Assembly (NCBI GenBank): GCA_964016885.1
Contig: OZ024740.1
Span: 303,051,545 to 303,115,544 of the forward strand
Direction: 5' to 3'
DNA length: 64,000 nucleotides
Source: Eledone cirrhosa
Taxonomy: Eukaryota; Mollusca; Cephalopoda; Octopoda; Eledonidae
Positions 36,581-49,258 of this stretch are shown one piece after another. Both the position numbers and the translations under genes were made by a program. Under the pieces are notes generated by a model, which saw only the letters and a program-made list of their open reading frames with translations, ran no database searches and was not told where the DNA came from. Within the stretch, counting starts at the first letter, position 1. Every line of letters begins with the position of its first letter.

Positions 36581-37013
36581 TAGTTTTGTCCTAAATATTC
36601 ATATCCATTTTCAAGAAATAAAGTCATTGCATATTAGTATCACTTCCTACACAAACTTCAGAATTCTCTCCACTTCTTCAGTTCAACTTAATCTTCATTT
36701 CGATTCCCATTATACTTCCATTGCAAATATTTTCATAAAGATATAAAGATCATAACCTTCCATACACCCTATATAAAAGTCCCGAGGTTCAAGATCAGAA
36801 TATCTTTATTATCATATACATGTTACATTTACTGAAATACAGTTTACTTGAACTCAACATAGAAGATAGCAATGAGCAACAAGAAAAAACATGTTAATAT
36901 GTAATGTTGTTTATAACATAAGTAGAATTTATATAATAAATATGATTAATAACAAAACTAATGCTTCAAAATAAGTCAGAAAGAAAGGAAAAAGATATTT
37001 AAACTTCCCTCAC

Positions 37014-37225
37014 TTAACCCTTTAGCATTACTACTGTATTTTCGGCATAAAGGTTTTATCTTACATAATTACCTCACATAATATTGAATCTATGAGATTT
37101 TGATATTATTTATTTTGATAACAATACCTTAACATCAGGATGAGTGACCAGTTTTGGCCAGTTTGAACAGAAAGAGGTGAGAGAATTCTGGCCGGATATG
37201 GTCGGTTTAAATGCTAAAGGGTTAA
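37014..37225. mobile_element. piggyBac-like MITE
   Basis: Perfect 16-bp terminal inverted repeats, TTAACCCTTTAGCATT at 37014 and AATGCTAAAGGGTTAA at 37210. TTAA at both ends is the piggyBac target, and the next bases are CCC.../...GGG, the piggyBac terminal pattern. Length 212 bp including both TTAA; no coding capacity, hence a non-autonomous copy. Confidence 0.9.
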
Positions 37226-40200
37226 GGAGAGCTTGTGTTATTCTCTAAACATTTTGGGACAACCCAAGACACTTGTCATGAGTTATAACAAAACTGATAA
37301 TAGAATAGGCAAGCACTATTATAAACGTTGTTGATTCTGCAACGATGACAAAAATTTAGCCCATCTCCCCCAAGTATCTCAAATGCCATAAGCTACAAAT
37401 TATTTATAAGTAGCTCTCTAGATGAGTAACCATTAAGGGTGTTTACAGCATTAGGGACAAAGTTGTTTTTCATCTTTCAAAACTGGAATCTCTGACCTGA
37501 ATGAATGAGAACAAATATATTTTAGCAGAATTGCTTGATTCACAAGTAATGTGTAGAACATGGAAGAGTACTCATGTACAATAGATATTTTGCAGGTTGA
37601 GTAAAGTAGTAATGCCAATAATCTTTCCAGAGGTTGGCATAACTTTTTCAGGGACTGAGTTCAATTCAACCATGTAGTGGTAAAGTTTCCTTCATCAACA
37701 TATCATTGCTCAAACTAAATTTCCTTAATTTCCAGTACATATAAATACATATTGTGCATATTTTCTAGCATCTTTGCTCTAGATTTTAACAAGGTTATGA
37801 TTATCTCTGTGCTTTCCATAGTTAAATATTATCGTCTTACAATTCACAACATTAAGTCCATGCTGTTGTCATATCATACATTTATGGAGTGACAGATGAT
37901 ACCTCATTGTTTCACTAGCTACAAGAGGTAGTAACTCTCATTATTATATAATTTTCAGAATTATAATAAAATATTGCATTCCTCTAAAACAGAATTATAT
38001 ATTCATCATCAATATACAAATGAGCATTTTAATTTCATCTTTACCAAATCAATTGCATTAATTTGGCTAGCTTTGCTTTATATGGTATCATTGTATCTCT
38101 GCAAATGTATGTTTGGGCTAATAAATCAGATAGTTGATTACTACTACTAAAGTAACTATAATATGTTTTATAAAGTTATATAAAGTTCTCATCAAACTCG
38201 GTCTGCTATGTAGGTTTTATTCCAGGTTAAGCTGTATATTTCACATTTTCTTTATGCATTCAATTTTGGGTTATAGTCATAAGCTCAAAGAGAGATATAT
38301 ACTCTCAGCTAAGCCGAATGTTCTATTATACACCATTAGTGTTGAATATTGACTTATTAAGGGTTACAAAAGATTGCAAATATATTTCTAAGGTCTTTTT
38401 TAACCCCAAAAGTTGTCTGATATGTTCACATCAAGAAATTTGAAACAGTTTGTCTAATGTATATTTAGAGTTGTTATATCATTTTATTTCAAATACCAAA
38501 CCTTTGGTGATGCTAATAAAAAGTAAATATTCGTTTAAAGAAGCAATAACAGTTCAGTTGGAAAGCAACACTAGAGGAACATGTGATCATGACAATAATA
38601 AAATTCACAAAAATTAAACAAGCTATTATTTGGATATGATTATAAATTGTAGTGTAACTAGACTTTGTTTTGGTAATTTATTGTTAGTATGCCGTTTGCA
38701 TTTTACTATTTTAGTTTTTATATAACAATTGATATTTATAATGTTCTTTAAAATCAGAATATTACATTGATTTTAGTTAGCATTTATTTCCAGAGAAATT
38801 TTAGAATATGCGTAACACTTAATAGCTAGTAACTTTGTTTCATAGATACAGGAAATTTTAAAAAAACATGGGGAAATATTATAACATGCTTTATTATATG
38901 ACCTAAATTTGATCGCAAAATGCACTATCTTGAAAACAATACTAAATATGTCTTTTGTTGTTATTGTTATTACCGTTTATTTTGATTTAATAAGAAAATT
39001 CTCATGTTACTTTTGTTGTTTTGTCACTTCGTGAATTTGCATGCCAGTTCATTTGCTTCATTTTATTTTATTTTTCTGGAACTACTCTGACTTCTTTTTA
39101 TTTAATGTAAATCATAGAATTTCAACAATATTCCTTCACAATGCAAATGGTAGTGAATCAAACTGTAAACTATATGTATGCAGAGCTTTGAGAATTTTTC
39201 TAAGATTTGTACTTTAGAATATTTATTTTCAAATACAAATATATAAATGTTCTATTCAATTGACATTTTCCCACCAAGACAATTTATTTTTACTTATAAA
39301 ATATTCATAATCCTATCCAAAAGGATATAAAAAAAATTTTGGTTTCAATCTAAATATAATGCTAAATATGTCTCTATCACATAGACAGCATTTCTTTGCT
39401 TAGATCCTGTAAATATATATTTCTCTTGCAATATAATTAAACTTGGTGAAATAATACCTTTACAACAATACTGAATCTTCTGTAATCATAATATATTTAA
39501 TATGTTATATTTATCTTCTTAATTCCCCAAAAAATCTAAATTTGCACCATCAAAATATATCTCTTCTTCCTCAACAAACCAAATAACTAAGTAATGAAAC
39601 AACATTTATATTATGCATACACTAATTAGGCAACAATGAATTCTGTTTTCTGCACTTAATGCATAAACCAAAACATGCACACACACATGCACACATATCC
39701 ACTCATATGCACAAACACACACGCACATACATATATATAATATATATATATAATTTTACATCTGCTTCTTCGTATTGGCATGGGTTGGATGGGTTGAGAC
39801 AGGTTTTATTTAAAGTTAGTGCCCTCCTAGATAGCTTAGGTGCCACAACTAACTCTGATATTTAATTTTTGCCTTGTTCTTTTTATACCTTTAACCACTT
39901 TATAGTCTACTGAATGCATTTTCTAGTGACACTAGTATTAGAGAGGTGGTTATATTCTCAGCAAGTCTAAACATTACTCTCTACTACACATTGTCTCTGC
40001 TCATTTGCTCATCACATTACAGAGTGTATTAGACATATTATCATATTACTAACACTGGAGACATTGTCTCGTCCTTAACAATACTAACGAGTCCTCATTA
40101 CCATATGTTGTTTCCATTCACTCATCCAACAGTACCCATCAGATGGTTTTCTCATCCCCAGTAGATAAAAGAGAACTTGACTGAGTTGGGGATGACAGAT

Positions 40201-40410
40201 GAGAGAGAAAAAGAAGATAGTCAGAATGATAGGAGTGAGAATGTGACAAAGGAGAGATTAAAGAAGAGAGCATGTGATAGGAGAAAGAGAGAAAGAAAGA
40301 GAGAGAGCGATGGGTTGCAGTAAAGAAGGGTGTGGGTTTTATAGATCTGATGGAATGCTATTCCTTGTTACACAGGCAGCATGAGGGGGGAGAGACAAAA
40401 TGATAATAAT
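37226..40410. other. AT-rich intron; weak tail-repeat remnants
   Basis: 39755-39850 has CATCTGCTTCTTCG, GGCATGGGTTGGATGGGTTG, a degenerate antisense GAT-tail element after a CA/TA patch (39675-39750). 40190-40310 is purine-rich (GAGAGAAAAAGAAG). No exon found. Confidence 0.5.
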
Positions 40411-40419
40411 AAAAATAAT

Positions 40420-40422
40420 AAT

Positions 40423-40454
<32 letters not shown>

Positions 40455-40462
40455 TATATATG

Positions 40463-40559
<97 letters not shown>

Positions 40560-40572
40560 GTGTATGTGTGTT
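40420..40572. repeat. TA microsatellite
   Basis: Near-pure (TA)n from about 40466 to 40554, ending TTTGTGTGTATGTGTG. A small inverted repeat (TAAATTTTGAAAATA at 40583 and its complement at 40647) encloses another TA run. Confidence 0.95.
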
Positions 40573-40679
40573 TATGTCCTGTTAAATTTTGAAAATACTT
40601 CAAACTATGTGTAGGATATATATATATATATATATATAGTGTGGATTATTTTCAAAATTTAAAAGGATATAAAATGTTT

Positions 40680-43060
40680 TTATATACAATAAAGGTGAAG
40701 TACATAAACATTTATTAGCAGCTCCTTAATACCTTCAAATATATCTTGATCACAATCCTCTTTTAATTCTTATAATTTCAAAACAAAATGGTGAGTAATA
40801 ATGAATTTTGTAAGAACGTTATTTACATATTTTACATAACTTTACCTTCTTTAAAAATTTATAATTTCATTTATTCCTTTATTAAAATAACCCTACTATG
40901 CTAGTTTAAATCTTTCTAGGGAAAGTATATTTGTGGTGGGGTATGTTGTTGCTGTTGTATTGTTTCTCTTTTTGTAATTACAAGTGCTTGAATGTTGCTT
41001 TATACTACTGTTTTGTTCTATTTATTATAGTATTTTGCTCTTGCTCTTTAGTGAATTATGTTAAATGTTTGTGCTATGTTTGGTGTTTGCAATGGCATGC
41101 TACAACATTAGATTGCACTAAAAAATAATATTGAATTTTTCAGAAGGACAATTTAGTAGTTTTCTCTTTATTTTTATTCTATAACATTTGAATAATCTAA
41201 AAGAATTACACTAATCCTATAAAAGAATTTTGATACACAGAAATATTATAACTTAATATCAATTATTTTCTTTTAAAGTAGAGCTGAAGAAAATTAGCAC
41301 ATTGTCTATAATCTAAGGATTTGCTTCAAATCAGGGAAATTGAAGCTTGAGTAAAACATACAATTAATGAAACACTTAAAGGAGTCATGGATTGTCTAAT
41401 GCATACAGAGAGAGAGAGCATAAAAAAGCTGGTAGTCTTTAGAATGAAGGACGGCTTTTATCACATAATACTGGGGATAAAGATAGAATATTGTTAACAG
41501 AAGGTGCAGAAATTATATTGGCTAAGTTCAATTAATTTGGTTGTAGCTAATAATCTCTAAAGATAAGAGAAAATTATAATAGCGACATAAGATGCAGGCA
41601 ACTTCTTTATAACCAAGAGTTATAACAGGATTGAAAAGTTTTATAAAAGGGTAAATCACTTGATGGATTGCCTTCCTCTTGATGTCAACAGTATTAAAAG
41701 ATACTACACTATTTCTGATATGAAAAGAGTACTCCGTTTGGAAGGTATGTTTGTGCCTGTGAAGAATCAAAACATATTTTAGTCTAAAATATTTCTTTTC
41801 CTAAAAAGGAAGCCAAATCATTTTGATGCAATTTAGAATATGAAGTTTCCAGAAAAAAATGTATAATTATTACTAGTCTTAATATGTGTTAATCAAGACA
41901 AATAATGAATTTGAAGCAGTTATCCTACTTTAAATATGGCACATGTTATTAGATAGAATCATAGGTATGAAATAAGAGTAGAAAAGAGTAGAAAAGAGAT
42001 TGTACATAAGAATACAAATGCATAGAGTTGTGTCTACATATGAGTAAATGGCATAATTTGATGTAGAGATGAACTTAAGATTGATTATAGATACATTGGG
42101 ACCATGGAGTTGTGAGAATAATGGATTAAGAAGACATCATTAACACAAACACTATAGTCAGTAATTAATATTTTTGAAACAAGGATAAGCTGCAGCCTAA
42201 TGAGGAGCTAGACTTCATTGATACTGATTTTAAGTGACAAAATATACTTATGAGGGAAGTTTGTTTACATGTATGTATTCTGTTCTCTGCGATATGTTTT
42301 ACTTATATCAATAGAAGATAAAAAGAAAATAGGAGAAAGTTTCAAATAGTTGTTTATGATGGCCATTGAAAATGTTTACTACAATTTTCAATTTTCAAAA
42401 GTAGAAAGTACAGTTGACAGGATGACAGTTGTTATATAAAATGTTGTTTAGTTTCTTACAGACATGTTTTAAATAGTACTGTAGTATTCTTAACATTCCA
42501 TGTAACCAATTTAATAAAACAAACACTAGTTATATATTTTGGTCAAACAGATTAACTGTACCTCTTACCTTTAGTAAAAGTATCTGACTCATCAAGAAAT
42601 TACTTATAAATTTAGTTTTAAAATGTTGTATTCAAGTTTATACTCACCAGCTCATAATGTCGAAGAGTTATGGTCATTAATTTAAATATTTGCTTGACTT
42701 ACAACTCTTTCACAAATAAGTAGTTATATATAGGAACAACATACAGCTAATAGCAAAATTCAGCGAAATTTTTACTTAGTCTAGATGTTGAATATCTTTC
42801 AAAATTTCACAGACATTGGCTCTCTTAACAGTTTCCTACTGCTCTCTCTTAACAGCTTCCTATTTTATCTCAATATAAACTTCTGGATAGATATTTAATA
42901 TTCCATTAAAGATGAAAGAGATAACCTTGGATAGCTTAGAAGTAACTTTTTATAACCAGACTTTTATTAAGGACCTACCATTCAATATATATATATACCA
43001 CAGTACACACAGAATGTGTATGAGAAAGAAATATGGATAGATAGATAGATTGATACATAG
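40680..43060. other. AT-rich intron; nothing identified
   Basis: No exon or recognised element; the short ORFs have no family features. Confidence 0.5.
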
Positions 43061-43132
43061 AATGATAGATAGATACATACATACATACATACATACATAC
43101 ATACATACATACATACATACATACATACACAC
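43037..43132. repeat. GATA and CATA microsatellite
   Basis: (GATA) units at 43036-43074 followed by (CATA)n to about 43130. Confidence 0.95.
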
Positions 43133-43696
43133 CTTTATATGTATAAATGTATGAATTAGTATCATTAATTTAAAATAGCTTCAGTTCAGTGAAGTTTTGT
43201 ATGAGATATTAAAGCAGAATAAATTATACCTACTCTTCAAAGTCCTCCTCAATTTATATTCAAGGTTTTTATAAACACTACATCAATCATCTTTCTTCCT
43301 ATTTTATTGAACAACAGTAATTGAAATTTGTAATAAAAAGTTATTGCAAACACGACGTTACAGCTGTGTTTTCTAGTCATAATTAAGAATTACATTAGCA
43401 TCTAGACTTAGTATTTCTCACATATTAGTATTCCTCACATTCCTTCTCTTTTTCTTCAAGTATTTATTTATAAACAATTTTTTATAACTCAATATAACAA
43501 ACTAACAAATGTTATTCATCTTTCATTTCTATTACTTTGACTTAATTATTTCGTTCTAGAAATACAAAACTTAGTTTTATTCCATTGTCCTTTGGTACAT
43601 TTGGAAACAGATACTTAACAAGAGATGGCTTATCAAAGTAGGACTATTAGAAAGGTTCCTATTTTTCAACAAAAAAGTTTTTTTTATATGTATATA

Positions 43697-43860
43697 TATA
43701 TATATATCCAAAGATGTGGGTTCGACTCCCATGTACGGCAACACTCATCTTTTTCCATTTCTCCGAGGGTTATAAACCCCACTATTGGGCTAGAAATTTC
43801 TTTAGTCTAAAATACGGTGAAAGCTTATAATTTCTAATTTCTAGTTTCAAACTCGCGCAC
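43697..43860 (+). repeat. tRNA-like B-box fragment, unknown SINE
   Basis: After a TA run, GATGTGGGTTCGACTCCCAT has a perfect B box (GGTTCGACTCC) with a pairing T-arm stem (TGGG/CCCA). It is followed by GAGGGTTATAAACCCCACTA, a pairing GGGTT/AACCC segment. No anticodon arm or acceptor stem is visible upstream, so it is not a tRNA gene; probably a truncated SINE of another family. Confidence 0.45.
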
Positions 43861-43898
43861 CGCTTCAAAAACATACTTACATGTTTACGTTTATAATT

Positions 43899-43902
43899 TG
43901 CT

Positions 43903-43934
<32 letters not shown>
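43899..43934. repeat. TA microsatellite
   Basis: (TA)n of about 35 bases. Confidence 0.9.
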
Positions 43935-43935
<1 letters not shown>

Positions 43936-44234
43936 TAAACATATATAGCTTCTGTTTGGAAACTTCTACCAAACTAGCAGTTTATCAATTTATAAAGGAT
44001 TTTTCTTTCGTGTAAATATCTAAAAATGTTATTCAACATCGATCACTGAATTTATATAAAGTAAAATGCATTTTAGAAATCATTTTGTCTTGGAAATATT
44101 TCTGGAAGTTTCATATTGTTTCCGTGGAATTTTTCTTGCTTTATTTTTAATTTAAACTGTAGAATGAAAATAAAACGATTAAACAGTGACTATATTAATT
44201 GTAATTATAAAACATGTCTATCAAACACTCAAAT

Positions 44235-44520
44235 ATACACATAAGACTGTCTCGAGCCCAGAAGCTCATAAGGCTGATGCTTATCCTGGTTTCCATGGTG
44301 TGAAGTGACTGAGAGTATAAGACTCTCTCCAGGACAGTCCAACATGAGGTTCAACCCCCAGCTATTACTGGTGCTTGTTTTCAGCTGAGTATACTGGAAC
44401 AATGTTAAATGAAGTGTTTTACTCAAGAAGAAAACACACAACCCAGTCCAGGAATTGAGCCCATAACCTTATGATTGTAAGTCCAACACCCAAACCACTA
44501 GGTCATGTGCTTCCACTTTT
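44235..44520 (-). mobile_element. tRNA-derived SINE, second type, antisense, near full length
   Basis: On the minus strand: AGCACATGACCTAGTGGTTT, GGTGTTGGACTTACAATCAT, B-box-like GGTTATGGGCTCAATTCCTG, then GAGTAAAACACTTCATTTAA and ACTCAGCTGAAAACAAGC, ending TGGGCTCGAGACAG. Head and B box are tRNA-like; the body matches the antisense fragment at 52620-52740 (ATTGAACTCACAACC, AAATAAAGTGTCTTGC). The small ORFs inside are not genes. Confidence 0.85.
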
Positions 44521-44529
44521 CAAATACAT

Positions 44530-45962
44530 ATCTATGGAAGTGTAATAACCAGAAGGATATATTCATTATATACATATTTCGTAAATTTTATACAACCTAC
44601 ATACTATCAATTCCAATTCAACTATATCTGCATTATTTACATCATATATAACATTCAGAAGATATTTTTTCATATGATGAATAAATCCTGTTTTACAGAA
44701 ATCTCCTGGGGCTGGTTTATCTTTGTGCAGTTTATATAGCATCTCATTTATCATTATGACAAAAGACTGCTCTGCCAAATTATCCATTTTCCTACACACA
44801 TGTACTCTCTCGAGAGAGAGAGTGCATGTGTATATATTTATATATATATACATTCGCTACCTGAAATGTGCGTGATTCTTTAACCAAAGAATAATCAAGA
44901 CTTTTTAAATGTTGCGCAAAAATATACTAAGATCATTCATCTCACTTTTCCTTCTTATCTGAGATATAAAGGATTAAAAATCATACATGCCTTAGTCAAT
45001 ATAGCTGAAAATAGATAATATTCTCACATTATGTTCCCATAATTAACTTTAGAAAGTGCTTCAGTTTGCCAGAAAATACATGAATTTACAACATATACTA
45101 ATAAAGCAGATAATATGCCTACAAATGAAATGTTATGTTACACTATATTGATATAAATTATGTACTATACATTAATATCGTAATTATCAAGATGTTATGA
45201 TATACACATTCGTTTTAAATATAAAAGTCCTATTTTTAACCAGAAACTATCACAAACTAACTTTAATGATGAGTTCAAGAACCAAAACTAATTAATTCTA
45301 CAAGAAGAAAGATTTATGAAGCATTAGAAAGCAAAGTTTGAAAGATCAATCGCAAAGTTTGACAAAATAATTTTACAAATATTGCATTCTTTTATTAAGA
45401 GTGTGTTTTTAATTTTATTTTATGAGAAACAGTATTTGAAAATTATTAATATCACTGGGTAACATTTGACTACTAGACCATGCGACATTGAATAATTTCT
45501 GTTACAGACAGAATGTGTCATTGAACAACCATCGATACTCCTGTTAGTTTATTAAGCTATACTATATTATAGAATCAATAATGATATAGGCATCAAACAA
45601 GATTTTGCACTTCTTGTGATAATATGCAGATTTTTCAGTTTGAAGACTTAGCCAAACTGAGAAGTAAACATGATATATGAACATAATCTTGAAAATTATA
45701 ATTACTAAAATATTACAACTAGATACACTAAATTGTTAATATAAAAATAAATGTTAGCATTTAATTTTTCTCTTGCAACCTATATTTATTTTTTTATTTT
45801 ATAAAAAATAGAAGTAAAGATATTTTCCTAATGACAGTTAAAACATTTCAGAAAATTATAGAAATTATTTTATATTATTCAATCATATCAATATCAGATA
45901 AACATTTGAAATATCAGTTATATAATTTTAATAATAGCAATACAACTTAATTTAAATTTATA

Positions 45963-45996
<34 letters not shown>

Positions 45997-46730
45997 AAAA
46001 GAAATCGAAAATGCAACTAGTCTTTTTAAGAATATCTTCTTATTTCTTTTACCAGTTTCACAGTTTTTATGCTTTTCAAAAGTAAAATTGAGATGGAGGG
46101 TTTGTGGTTTGTCTCACATCGAAAGTTCGGTCTATTTTATGTGGAAAGAGTGGCTCGAATTACTGGGGGTTTTTTTTCAAGTAATTTGGTTAGTTGATGA
46201 CTGTCACATGAATAAGAACAACAAATTTTGCACCAAAAGTATAATAAATGTTTCATACACTTAACATATATGAAACATTTTTTATACTAAATAAGCTATC
46301 TTGAGAATTGTTTCCCTTGGTCTTTCATCTACAGATATCCAGTATATATATATATATATATAAGAATAATATTAAGAAAGATGCTGTGATTACATTAAGC
46401 GTTTATTCCTCATGATTATTTCTATGGTGACTCATATGCTATCCAAGATGCAGTATTTACATTTGTTGTTGGTATGGGAGTGATTTCCTTAGATGAATTT
46501 ACGTTTATGTGATATACTGCAGGCAAAAACATGTTCTTATTGTGTGCCTGACAAGAATATCATAACTACGCACTACAAATGTAGAGAGTTTTCTCCTGCT
46601 TACTTCTGTTTTTACCAAAGTGGATAAACAAATTTTTACTAGGCATATATATTTATATATATATAGTAGTAATAGGTAGGTAAAAGTATTCAAGGTGTAA
46701 AGCAACTCAAGTCTCTTGGGTGAGTTTGAA
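44530..46730. other. AT-rich intron with a short TA run
   Basis: TA runs at 45966-45993 and 46343-46363. A CTCTCGAGAGAGAGAG self-complementary patch lies near 44807. No exon supported. Confidence 0.5.
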
Positions 46731-46737
46731 TATGATC

Positions 46738-46920
46738 ATTAAGGCCAGTTACTACAATGGCACCATACCAGGTATGTATGTTTCATTAGCTCTGATGACC
46801 AACCCATGCTGATGAAAATGAACCAGTTCATTTTCATCAGCACGGGTTGAACAAGTTGCTCTTCATGGCTAATGAAATGTTCACACCTGGTATGGGGCCG
46901 TTGTAGTAACTGGCCTTAAT
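46738..46920. mobile_element. Snapback MITE with ~85-94-bp arms
   Basis: Left arm 46738-46822, loop CCAG, right arm 46827-46920. Outer ends (ATTAAGGCCAGTTACTACAA) and inner ends (GCTGATGAAAATGAA) pair perfectly; the middle has several mismatches and about 9 extra bases in the right arm. TTAA at both termini (46739 and 46916) may be the target site. No coding capacity. Confidence 0.9.
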
Positions 46921-47029
46921 AATTATATATCTATATATCCTGTTCACATTGAGTCCCTTAATTTATTACTAGTCTAGATAATCCTAGGATAAAAGTCACC
47001 TATAAAACTAAAAACAAGCATCAAATGAT

Positions 47030-47260
47030 AATGATGATGTATATATATATGTAATTATCATCCTCATTATTTTACATTTGCTTTCCATGTTAGCATTGCT
47101 TGGATGAGTCATTATGGCTTGAGAGTGTATATGTCAAAGGAACTCCTCTCACTCATAATTTCCATTTTGGGCATGATTTCTACTGCTTGTTGCTGTTCCT
47201 AACATCAGCCACTTTACAGAGTGTTCTGAGAGCATGTTATTGTGGCCTCACCACTGAATA
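47030..47260 (-). repeat. Degraded GAT-tail element
   Basis: TTATCATCCTCATTATTTTA, CCATGTTAGCATTGCTTGGA and CAGCCACTTTACAGAGTG retain the order of the tail family, strongly diverged. Confidence 0.5.
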
Positions 47261-47429
47261 TACTGCTATATCCTAACCAAGATTAAAGGGTGTTTAGTTC
47301 TCTCAATGCTACATTGTTTTTATTTGATTGTTAACCACTTTACATGTATACAATGTATATATGCATATAGCATATGTAAGATTTATATAAAGAACTTCTT
47401 TTAACGGCTTCTAACTCCTTCATTCATTT

Positions 47430-47441
47430 GCATATATATAC

Positions 47442-47529
<88 letters not shown>

Positions 47530-47553
47530 AATCTTGCTAAACAAATTCAAAAA

Positions 47554-47605
<52 letters not shown>

Positions 47606-47620
47606 GTATATACAAGATGA
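47430..47620. repeat. TA microsatellite, two blocks
   Basis: Two (TA)n blocks around AAGAATCTTGCTAAACAAAT. Confidence 0.95.
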
Positions 47621-47774
47621 GATTTTGGTTTTGCTTCATTAACAAGCCTGGTGGGCATATTGGGCAAGAGCTGGGTCTATAGCATTTACATGGATCCTGA
47701 ACCACCCATCTGTGAAACGGTGCATAATCAATAAAGATTTTATGTGAAACCTCGTTTTGTACTTAACACACGCA

Positions 47775-47777
47775 CAT

Positions 47778-47858
<81 letters not shown>
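47775..47858. repeat. TA/GTATG microsatellite
   Basis: TATATGTATG units grading into (TA)n. Confidence 0.93.
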
Positions 47859-47859
<1 letters not shown>

Positions 47860-48096
47860 TATTTTCCGTTGTGTTGTAATATAAATATTACACACAGTAG
47901 ATTATCAGCGCACGTAGAGTTTGCTCGACGGTTCCAGTTGTATTATTCTGATGAAATGACAGTAAATAATAACATTGAAATATTGAATGTCTGCATAACT
48001 AAAAGTTTGTAGATAGCAGCTGTTTTAGGTTATGTAACTGTTATAGAAACACGTGTCAATAAATTCCTTTCAACTAAACTGTATCCATTCAAATCT

Positions 48097-48099
<3 letters not shown>

Positions 48100-48173
<74 letters not shown>

Positions 48174-48183
48174 ATTATATATA
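48100..48183. repeat. TA microsatellite
   Basis: Near-pure (TA)n from 48101 to about 48168. Confidence 0.95.
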
Positions 48184-48766
48184 AGGCTCATCTTTATACG
48201 TGTTTTTTTATGGATATATATTATTAGATGATGGGGTATATTAAAGGATAGGGAATGGAGTGCCAAAATTGCTGAAGCTAATTATTTTGTAGCCGGATAG
48301 TCACTCTCAAACAAACCAGTGAACAACGACTTAGGACCTGTTTTGAGTTTGGATCATTTAAGCACATTGAGAAATGACCCTTCTAACAGGATATTAATGT
48401 GATATCTGAGGCATCATCTGAAACATATCTTTATTGCAACTTTTTTTATTCATTAGTCACTAAATATTTTCACAAATATTTAAGAATATTCTCTTATTAC
48501 CATGGCATAAATCTCATTCTAAAAATATACTGGCAGATCTGTTTGATTTCTTTATAGAAGTACTCTAGATTTTGAGGTTCAAATAAATTTATATTTCATC
48601 TGAAACTCACCTAACTCTTACAAACACATTACCTATAAAATAAACAATTAAATGGAGAAAAGATAAATCATTAAAACACATAGAAAATCACTAAGGAATG
48701 CAATCTATGTTGTTTCAATGTTGTCGGTTTTTTTATTTTATCTCTTCTTCTTTGCTTCCATTTCAG

Positions 48767-48796
48767 AAAAGTTTGGTCCAATGCATGTTTTTCCAA
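48767..48796 (+). CDS. Candidate 30-nt cassette microexon
   Basis: Seen: pyrimidine-rich tract (48727-48764), acceptor CATTTCAG ending at 48766, 30 bases, donor GTACGT at 48797. Length is divisible by three. Read from the phase-1 end of the neurexin exon it gives EKFGPMHVFP and leaves one base (A), so the downstream frame is kept but the split glycine codon would become Ser or Arg. All three frames are open, so openness is weak evidence. No family recognised. Confidence 0.25.
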
Positions 48797-49258
48797 GTAC
48801 GTATCTCTGTTGTTACATCTTTTGTTTAACCCTTCTCACCTTCATTTGCAAATTCTTTACTTTATTTTGTTTTATTATTTTTTTTTTTTTTAATATCTGG
48901 AAACTCTGCATGTGCACATATCACAGACTCAAATTCATTACCAAATTTCATGGTTATGGTATTCAATAATTTTAGATAAAGATGTTCATTCATCTGTCTG
49001 TCCATGAATCCCATTTCATTACTTTGCTCCCATGAAGCTTCTATATGTCTTTAGCATGTGCTAAAAGCTAAGCTTGGGATTCTATCCTCACTACATATCT
49101 ACTAATTTTCTTTTTATTTTGTTGTTGTTGCTATTATTCAAGCAAAGTTGATTTAAGAAGAAACTCAATGCGATTCAAATCATTTCAAATTTTCTTTACT
49201 GTATCATTTCTACACACAATCACTCCATCAACTCTAAAATCAATCATATTTGAGTCTT

